Assembly (NCBI GenBank): GCA_020850695.1
Contig: JADZEF010000158.1
Span: forward strand, 1-42,227
Length of the DNA: 42,227 nt
Reading direction: 5' to 3'
Origin: Planctomycetaceae bacterium
Lineage (GTDB): Bacteria; Planctomycetota; Planctomycetia; Planctomycetales; Planctomycetaceae
Shown here: one piece after another, positions 36,696-42,227 of the stretch
Layout: every line of letters starts with the position of its first letter
Position numbering within the stretch: position 1 is the stretch's first letter
Notes under the pieces: model-generated
Seen by the model: only the letters and a program-made list of their open reading frames with translations
Database searches by the model: none
Told to the model about the DNA's origin: nothing
Program-made: the position numbers and the translations under genes

Positions 36696-37904
36696 TCAAG
36701 GCTTCTTGGGCGCTGCGATGATGTCAATCGCCAGACCCACGCCGGGAGCGGCGACGCCCTTCACGCCGGCCTTCGACGCGGCGGGAGGACGCATGGGGTC
36801 GTAGAACTGGGGCCGGAGCGCGTTGAGGGCGTTGCTCGGATCATCCTGGCTGACGTAGTACGTGGCTTTCGCCATGTGCTTGAAGTCGCTGCCGGCCGCC
36901 GCCAGCACCTTCTGAAGCCGCTCGAAGATAGCCCGCACCTGCTGTTCGCCATTCGTGCCGGCAACCCCGCTCAGTCCGGAGACGAAGACAAGGCCCGCCC
37001 CCTCGGTCACCGCGATGCGGCTGAAGACCGGCGAATGGTTGAGGTTGGGCGGGGCGAGGTACTTGACCGGATCGGCCGGTGGTGCGGCGGAGGGCTTGCC
37101 GACGGCAATCATTTCGATTTCGATCGGCGAGCTGTAGGTCCATTCGACGTGCGTCACCGCCGGGCCGACGCCTTGCGGGTAGAACGCGACGATTTCCTTC
37201 TCGGCGATGGCGGCTTCCGACATCGGCTTGAGGAAGTTTTTCACCTGGACGACGTGTGAGGCGTCGAGGCCGAGAAACTTCAGCGTGTCGTGGAGGCTCT
37301 GCATCGTCTTCTTCGTCGCCGTGGCCAGGTCGCCCTGCTCGGCCTGCCCCGAGATGAACACCACGGGACCCGCCGGGAAGGCGACATAATGAGCCAGCTT
37401 GTCATTGCCCGACAGACCTGCCACCCTCATCCGCACGAGGTTGACGGGGGGCTTCGCCGAGGCGGCGATGGCATCAAGGGCCACCAGCGCCTGCGCGTGA
37501 GCCAACGGTGTCACGACGAACGTCGCGGCCGGCTTCGGCTTATCGGCGAATGCCGCTGCACAAGCCTTGCGAAGCCCTGCGGCAGCGTCTTCGTTCGCCG
37601 CGTAGACGTGCAGTCGCACAATCTGCGTCAGGTCGGACCCGGCTTGTGTCAGAACGGTCTTGAGGTTCGCGAGCGCCGCATCAAACTGACCTGCCGGACT
37701 GTCGCCCCCGAGCAGTGCTCCGTCCAACCCCAGCGGAAGAATCTGCGCGGTCTGTATAAGGCCCGTTCCTTCGGGAACGACGACGGCCGCGGAAGTTCCG
37801 GCCGTGGCGTCACTTTCGACGTATTTGAGTTCCGCGGCGGAACAGAGGCCGGACAACGCGGCGGCGGGCAGCATGAGGGTCAAGAGTTGAATTCGCAGGC
37901 TCAT
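36696..37904 (-). CDS. Secreted protein with three tandem RidA-like domains
   Basis: Encodes 402 residues. A signal peptide (about 1-24, MSLRIQLLTLMLPAAALSGL) indicates export. Three RidA/YjgF-type units follow at about 40-145, 170-268 and 288-398; each has the FxSG or similar strand (IQTAQILPLG, VFISGQAEQG, VFVSGLSGV), the helix (NLKTVLTQAGSDLTQIVRLHV, SLHDTLKFLGLDASHVVQVKNFL, RLQKVLAAAGSDFKHMAKATYYV) and the last strand. The catalytic Arg of RidA imine deaminases (in a P-x-R-S/A-x-V setting) is not found in any of the three, where the text reads KPAATFVV, GPAVTHVE and AASKAGVK. It is therefore likely a binding or structural member. It precedes hemE on the same strand with the repeat between. 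Confidence 0.82.
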   Translation of the reverse strand: MSLRIQLLTLMLPAAALSGLCSAAELKYVESDATAGTSAAVVVPEGTGLIQTAQILPLGLDGALLGGDSPAGQFDAALANLKTVLTQAGSDLTQIVRLHVYAANEDAAAGLRKACAAAFADKPKPAATFVVTPLAHAQALVALDAIAASAKPPVNLVRMRVAGLSGNDKLAHYVAFPAGPVVFISGQAEQGDLATATKKTMQSLHDTLKFLGLDASHVVQVKNFLKPMSEAAIAEKEIVAFYPQGVGPAVTHVEWTYSSPIEIEMIAVGKPSAAPPADPVKYLAPPNLNHSPVFSRIAVTEGAGLVFVSGLSGVAGTNGEQQVRAIFERLQKVLAAAGSDFKHMAKATYYVSQDDPSNALNALRPQFYDPMRPPAASKAGVKGVAAPGVGLAIDIIAAPKKP

Positions 37905-38029
37905 TGGGCGAAAACTCGATCTGGACACAGAGAAGTCGACGATTGCGAGCATACCGCGCCGCTTGGGGCATCGCGAGCAGGGCGCGTGGCATAAACCGCG
38001 GAGAACGCGGCAAATCCAAAGGAAGTCGA

Positions 38030-38830
38030 GTGGACGCGATCACGGTGGCGTCGGTTTTGACGGGTCTGCAGCGGGGAGACCTGCCGCTGGATGCCGCCGT
38101 GCGGGCGCTTCTCGCGGGGCGTCCTCAGGCCCTTCCAAACTCCGAGGAAACGGACGAAGCCCATATTGATCTCGCCCGGCAGGCCCGGTGCGGGTTTCCG
38201 GAAGTCGTCTATTCCCCGGGAAAACCGACGGAGGCCATCGTTCAAGTCTTCGAAAGTCAGTTGGCTCGGGGGCAGGAATGCTTCGCCACCCGCATTTCGA
38301 CCGAGCAGGCCGAAGGAGTTCAACGCCGCCTCCCCGCCGCCCGGCACAACGCCGTCGCCCGCACGATGCGGCTCTCGCCCGAGCGCGATCCAGCGACGGG
38401 CGAGCAGACGCCCGCAGGACGTGTCGTCGTCGTCACGGCCGGGACGAGCGATCGGCCGATTGCGGAGGAAGCCTTGGAAACCGTCCGCTGGATGGGAGTT
38501 TCGGCCGAGCTGATCGTGGACGTTGGCGTGGCCGGACCGCACCGCCTGCTCGAAAAGCTTCCCCGCCTCGCCGGGGCCGATGCGGTGATCGTCGTCGCCG
38601 GCATGGAGGGAGCGTTGCCGTCGGTGGTCGGAGGCTGGGTCGACGTTCCGATCGTGGCCGTTCCGACGAGTGTTGGTTACGGTGCGAGTTTCGGCGGCGT
38701 CACGGCGCTGCTGGGCATGCTCAACAGTTGTGCGTCGAACGTCACGGTCGTGAATATCGATGCCGGGTTCAAGGCCGGCTACGTCTGCGGGATGATTGCG
38801 CGACGCTGTGCGGCGGCCCGTGCGCAGTAA
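38030..38830 (+). CDS. larB: Nickel pincer cofactor biosynthesis protein LarB
   Basis: Encodes 266 residues. LarB carboxylates and hydrolyses nicotinic acid adenine dinucleotide to pyridinium-3,5-biscarboxylic acid mononucleotide, the first step of the nickel pincer cofactor of lactate racemase-type enzymes. The C-terminal AIRC domain (PurE-like) shows VVTAGTSDRPIAEEA (about 135-149), GMEGALPSVVGGWVDVPIVAVPTSVGYG, ASFGG and LLGMLNSCASNV. The N-terminal part with GFPEVVYSPGK is also LarB-like. GTG 38030 is chosen for its AAAGGAAG at about 38018-38025; an in-frame ATG at 37904 overlaps the divergent RidA start and lacks support. No larC, larE or larA lies in the window. Confidence 0.9.
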   Translation: MDAITVASVLTGLQRGDLPLDAAVRALLAGRPQALPNSEETDEAHIDLARQARCGFPEVVYSPGKPTEAIVQVFESQLARGQECFATRISTEQAEGVQRRLPAARHNAVARTMRLSPERDPATGEQTPAGRVVVVTAGTSDRPIAEEALETVRWMGVSAELIVDVGVAGPHRLLEKLPRLAGADAVIVVAGMEGALPSVVGGWVDVPIVAVPTSVGYGASFGGVTALLGMLNSCASNVTVVNIDAGFKAGYVCGMIARRCAAARAQ

Positions 38831-38863
38831 CACGCTCCTCAACACAGGTTGATTCCTCTCCCA

Positions 38864-39538
38864 ATGCCAGATCTTGCGCTGCATTCCCTGACGCGGACGT
38901 TTACCTCGGTGGCGGGTTCGCTCGAGATCCTGCGCGGGGTCGATCTGGAGATGAACCGCGGCGACGCGCTGGCCGTCACCGGTCCCTCGGGGTCGGGAAA
39001 AAGTACGCTCCTTTACATCATCGGACTGCTGGACCACCCGACGGCTGGCTCGATCTCGTTGATGGGGCAGACTCCCTTCGCGATGTCGGCCGCCGACCAG
39101 GCCGCGTTTCGCAACCGCCACATCGGATTCGTCTTTCAGGACCACCACCTCCTGCCTCAATGCACGGTCCTCGAGAACGTGCTGATTCCCAAGCTGGCCG
39201 GCGGGGGTTCGACCGCGGCGGACGAGACCCGCGCGAAGACGCTTCTGGACCGTGTGGGTCTGACCGGACGCATCACTCACAAGCCGGCGCAGCTCTCGGG
39301 GGGCGAGCGCCAACGGGTAGCCGTGTGCCGCGCGCTCATCAATCAACCGGCGGTGTTGCTGGCCGACGAGCCGACGGGCAATCTCGATCGGACGACGGCC
39401 GAATCCGTTGGCACCTTGCTGCTCGAAATCAGTCGCGAGCAGAATACGCTCTTGATCTGCGTCACCCACAGCACCGAGCTGGCGGGACGTTTCCCGACTC
39501 ACAAGCAACTTCTGGACGGACGCCTGGTTGAAGGTTGA
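38864..39538 (+). CDS. ABC transporter ATP-binding protein, LolD/MacB type
   Basis: Encodes 224 residues. It has Walker A GPSGSGKST (40-48), Q-loop FVFQDHHLLPQCTVLENV, signature LSGGERQRVAVCRALI and Walker B LLADEPTGNLD, with the switch His in VTHS. The wording is that of LolD and MacB ATPases that work with FtsX-type permeases. The permease gene follows after 97 bases. The last codons (LVEG and stop) are made of the GGTTGAA repeat, so the gene end appears to have been overrun by repeat DNA; the family often ends a few residues later. ATG 38864 is chosen; TTG 38849 is possible. Confidence 0.9.
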   Translation: MPDLALHSLTRTFTSVAGSLEILRGVDLEMNRGDALAVTGPSGSGKSTLLYIIGLLDHPTAGSISLMGQTPFAMSAADQAAFRNRHIGFVFQDHHLLPQCTVLENVLIPKLAGGGSTAADETRAKTLLDRVGLTGRITHKPAQLSGGERQRVAVCRALINQPAVLLADEPTGNLDRTTAESVGTLLLEISREQNTLLICVTHSTELAGRFPTHKQLLDGRLVEG

Positions 39539-39627
39539 AGGTTGAAAACGAGGAGCTGGTTTGGCTGACTCCTGACTCCTGACTCCTGATTCCTGATTCC
39601 TGATTCCTGTCTCCTGTCTCCTGTCTC
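39526..39627. repeat. Two sets of tandem heptamers between the ABC genes
   Basis: Three exact copies of GGTTGAA (39526-39546) span the stop codon of the ATPase gene. After 18 bases come nine heptamers in three groups: CTGACTC x3 (39565-39585), CTGATTC x3 (39586-39606) and CTGTCTC x3 (39607-39627), differing at two positions. They end nine bases before the permease ATG at 39636 and would be transcribed in its leader. Confidence 0.95.
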
Positions 39628-39635
39628 CTTCTTCC

Positions 39636-42227
39636 ATGACCACTTTCCGCTTACTGCTCCGCAGCCTCGCCTTTTACTGGCGGACGAACCTTGCTGTGGT
39701 TCTCGGGGTGATCGCGGGGACCGCAGTGATCGGCGGGGCGCTGGTCGTCGGCGATTCGGTGCGGGGGAGCCTCCGCCAGATGACGCTCGACCGGCTCGGA
39801 CAGATCGATTTCGCGCTGACGAGTTTTCGCTTCGTGCGGGAAGACCTGGCGAACGAGATCGCCGCACGCCCCGAGTTCGCCGAATCATTCTCGGCCGCAG
39901 CCCCGGCACTGATGTTGACCGGCGGCGTGCAGTTCAACCTGCCGAAATCCCAGGAAGGCTCGCCGGGTAACGAGGCGCCGCACGTATTGCGAGCCGGACA
40001 GGTCGGGGTATGGGGCGTCGATGAGCGGTTGTGGACGCTCACCCGCACAACGGATGTCGCACCCCCGGAAGGCAACGAGATCATTCTGAACCATCGGCTG
40101 GCGGAGCAGCTGGGCGAGGGGAACGGCGGTCGAAACATTCGACCGGGGGACACCGTCACCCTCTGGATCGAACTCCCCGCGACGATTCCCCGCGAGGCGC
40201 TGCTCGGAAAGCGAAGCGAGACGACCCGCGAAATCGAATTCACGGTCAAGGCGATTCTGGAAGAAGCGGCGGGGGCCGGACGGCTGAGCCTCGTTCCGAA
40301 CCAACAGCTTCCGCGGAATGCGTTCGTGTCTCTCAAGACGCTCCAGGAAAACCTCGAGCTGTCGCGGATCGAGCCGAGTCGACGCAATCGCACGGAGCGG
40401 CCGGCTCGCGTCAATGCCATTCTCGTCGCTGGAAAGGAGACCTCGACCGGCAGCGGAACACAGGCCCCCCAGGCGGCGGAAAAACTCGAGCGGCTGCTGG
40501 ACGACGCCCTGCAACCGGACGACCTGGGGATGCGCGTCGTTGCCAACGAGAAGCGCCAGTATCTGTCGCTCGAGAGCGAGCAGCAGATCGTCGATGACTC
40601 GCTGGCCAGGGCCGGAAATGAAGCAGCACGGCAACTGGGACTGAAGACTTCGCCGGTCTTCGTCTATCTTGCGAACACGATCTGGAAGGGAAAGCTCGAG
40701 GACGGACATTTTTCACGTTACACCGTGGTGGCCGGCGTCGATCTCTCGAACCAGCCTCCCTTCGGCCCGTTCGATTTCGTTGGAGAGCCTCCAGAACTCC
40801 CGATCGGGGAAGGGGCCATCGAGTCCGGCGGCGCGGGCGAAGTCATTCTCAATGACTGGCTGGCCGAGGATCTCGAGGCGAAGGTGGGCGACACCATTCG
40901 GATGGAATGGCACGTCGTCGGTTCGCATGGCGAGCTTCCGGAACTCGGACGCGACTTCATCGTTAAGGGGATCGTCCAATTGGCCGGGGCGGCCGACGAT
41001 CGCGGTTTGACCCCGGAAGTCAAAGGCATCACCGACGTCCAGACCTTCAGCGACTGGGACGCCCCGTTCGACATGAAGCCAGTCACCGGTCGCGACGATG
41101 ATTACTGGGAGGAGCACCGTGCCACCCCGAAGGCCTTCGTCTCGCTGAAGACGGCGGAGCACCTCTGGTTGAGCCGGTATGGGAAGCTGACTTCGCTTCG
41201 AATGAGCGCGCCCGACGGAATGACGCTGGACGAGGGTGCGAAGCGTGTGACCAAAACCGTGCTGGAGAATCTGGAACCCGCCGAGACCGGCCTGGTGTTC
41301 CAGCCGGTAAAGTTTGCGGGGCTGGTGGCGGCTGGAGGCTCTCAGGACTTCAGCGGACTGTTTATCGGGTTCAGCTTCTTCCTCATTCTCTCGGCCACGA
41401 TTCTGATCGGGCTGCTGTTCCGCCTGGGGCTGGAGCGGCGGGCGGCCAATATCGGGCTGCTGGAAGCGGTCGGTTTGTCGCCGCGTCAGGTCCGCTGGGC
41501 CTTCCTCAAGGAAGGCTTGCTGCTGGTCGTGATCGGAGGGTTGCTGGGAACCGCGGCGGCGGTCGGCTACGCCTCCCTGATGGTGTATGGGCTGAAGACG
41601 TGGTGGATCGGGGCGATCGGGACGCGGTTCCTCGAAGTCTACATCCGTCCGGAAAGCCTCGCCTTCGGCTTCGCCGGCTCGGCGCTGATCGCCTTCCTGG
41701 CGTTATGGTGGGGGTTGCGGCAGCTGCGGGCGATTTCGGCGCGGGAGCTGCTGGCCGGGGCGACCGAGGCAAGCCTGTCTTCGGCCGACCAGCAGGCGCG
41801 AGGACGGCGCGCCGCGCGGATTGCGATGGGGACTACTCTCATTGCGGTCGCGCTCCTGGCCGGCGTGCTGACCGGATTGATTCCCGACCGGGAAGCGTTT
41901 GGAGGCTTCTCGTGGACGATCGTCTGTTTCTTCCTCGTCGGAGCCTGCCTGCTGACCGCCAGCCTTATGTTCCTGTCGGCCTGGCTGAACAATGACCGCA
42001 CGCTGGCCGTGCGTGGTGCGGGGCTTGTCGGCCTGACCCGGTTGGGACTTCGCAATGCCGCCCGCCAGCGCCAGCGCAGCGTGTTGACGGTCGGCTTGAT
42101 TGCGTCCGCCGCCTTCGTTCTGGTGGCGGTGGCGGCCGGGCATCGCAACCCCGCGGTCGAGTTCCCGGTGAAGGACTCGGGGAACGGCGGTTTTCTGCTC
42201 GTGGGCGAATCGAGCGCCCCGGTTCTC
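39636..42227 (+). CDS. ABC transporter permease, FtsX/MacB family, 5' part
   Basis: The frame is open from ATG 39636 to the end of the window (864 codons, no stop), so the C terminus lies outside. A first membrane helix (about 20-42, LAVVLGVIAGTAVIGGALVVG) leads to a large periplasmic domain (about 45-565, MacB core-like). Then come helices near 575-600 (FIGFSFFLILSATILIGLLF), 630-655 (LLLVVIGGLLGTAAAVGY), 675-695, 730-750 and 770-785, with the FtsX motif RRAANIGLLEAVGLSPRQVRW between. A second FtsX-like block starts with LTRLGLRNAARQRQRSVLTVG at about 805-825. With the LolD-like ATPase it likely moves lipoproteins or other envelope cargo. No ribosome site is seen, only repeat DNA. Confidence 0.88.
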   Translation, partial: MTTFRLLLRSLAFYWRTNLAVVLGVIAGTAVIGGALVVGDSVRGSLRQMTLDRLGQIDFALTSFRFVREDLANEIAARPEFAESFSAAAPALMLTGGVQFNLPKSQEGSPGNEAPHVLRAGQVGVWGVDERLWTLTRTTDVAPPEGNEIILNHRLAEQLGEGNGGRNIRPGDTVTLWIELPATIPREALLGKRSETTREIEFTVKAILEEAAGAGRLSLVPNQQLPRNAFVSLKTLQENLELSRIEPSRRNRTERPARVNAILVAGKETSTGSGTQAPQAAEKLERLLDDALQPDDLGMRVVANEKRQYLSLESEQQIVDDSLARAGNEAARQLGLKTSPVFVYLANTIWKGKLEDGHFSRYTVVAGVDLSNQPPFGPFDFVGEPPELPIGEGAIESGGAGEVILNDWLAEDLEAKVGDTIRMEWHVVGSHGELPELGRDFIVKGIVQLAGAADDRGLTPEVKGITDVQTFSDWDAPFDMKPVTGRDDDYWEEHRATPKAFVSLKTAEHLWLSRYGKLTSLRMSAPDGMTLDEGAKRVTKTVLENLEPAETGLVFQPVKFAGLVAAGGSQDFSGLFIGFSFFLILSATILIGLLFRLGLERRAANIGLLEAVGLSPRQVRWAFLKEGLLLVVIGGLLGTAAAVGYASLMVYGLKTWWIGAIGTRFLEVYIRPESLAFGFAGSALIAFLALWWGLRQLRAISARELLAGATEASLSSADQQARGRRAARIAMGTTLIAVALLAGVLTGLIPDREAFGGFSWTIVCFFLVGACLLTASLMFLSAWLNNDRTLAVRGAGLVGLTRLGLRNAARQRQRSVLTVGLIASAAFVLVAVAAGHRNPAVEFPVKDSGNGGFLLVGESSAPVL

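Noticed and set aside
39565..39627. Possible CRISPR array
   Set aside because: The units are contiguous 7-mers without spacers, and no cas genes are present.
37901..39643. 580-codon minus-strand frame opposite larB and the ATPase gene
   Set aside because: Its start is translated heptamer DNA (RRQETGIRNQESG-like) and the rest is antisense to two well-supported genes.

Overview
This GC-rich window looks like chromosomal DNA from a planctomycete (class Planctomycetia; I cannot name a genus). The case rests on a pilin-like DUF1559 protein with an N-terminal prepilin signal and a C-terminal H-x9-DG motif, a sulfatase, LRR and TPR proteins, a secreted caspase-like peptidase, a GldA/GldFG/DUF4340 ABC system, ATG/GTG starts with often weak Shine-Dalgarno sites, and keyword-like palindromic and heptameric repeats between genes. 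I see no rRNA, tRNA, CRISPR array, phage gene or transposase.

Layout. 1-4370: the 3' end of an M24 aminopeptidase, accB and accC (acetyl-CoA carboxylase), a phosphofructokinase carrying the pyrophosphate-type active-site residues and ending at a strong terminator, then a Uma2 endonuclease-like protein. 4588-10798: a secreted LRR protein, a 1054-residue caspase/TPR protein and a Nudix hydrolase. 11044-16802: GldA-type ATPase, a GldF-GldG fusion and a DUF4340 protein with Lys/Glu/Pro-rich insertions. 16909-20271: hisN-like phosphatase (+), convergent with a minus-strand block of seven-iron ferredoxin, GT2 glycosyltransferase and a membrane-anchored tyrosine-phosphatase-like protein. 20803-24187: three overlapping or abutting genes (GspB/MshK-like protein, membrane coiled-coil/TPR protein, TPR lipoprotein) that look like an accessory module for a secretion or pilus machine. 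24452-26584 (minus): DUF1559 protein and a Cys-rich membrane protein. 26850-28208: bioA. 28274-32447 (minus): a two-domain alkaline-phosphatase-superfamily fusion and a DUF1559-like membrane protein with three copies of an RGLW motif. 32779-33945: metallophosphoesterase. 33984-37904 (minus): hemY, hemE and a secreted triple-RidA protein. 38030-42227: larB, a LolD-type ATPase and its FtsX/MacB-type permease, which runs off the window.

Standing out as least explained: the triple-RGLW protein, the double phosphatase/sulfatase fusion, the CCC-motif Cys-rich protein, the GspB-like/TPR/lipoprotein operon, the Arg-less triple RidA, and at least four unrelated families of imperfect palindromes or tandem heptamers, nearly all within a few tens of bases of a start codon. 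All functional statements come from reading sequence and recalled family knowledge; no search was run.
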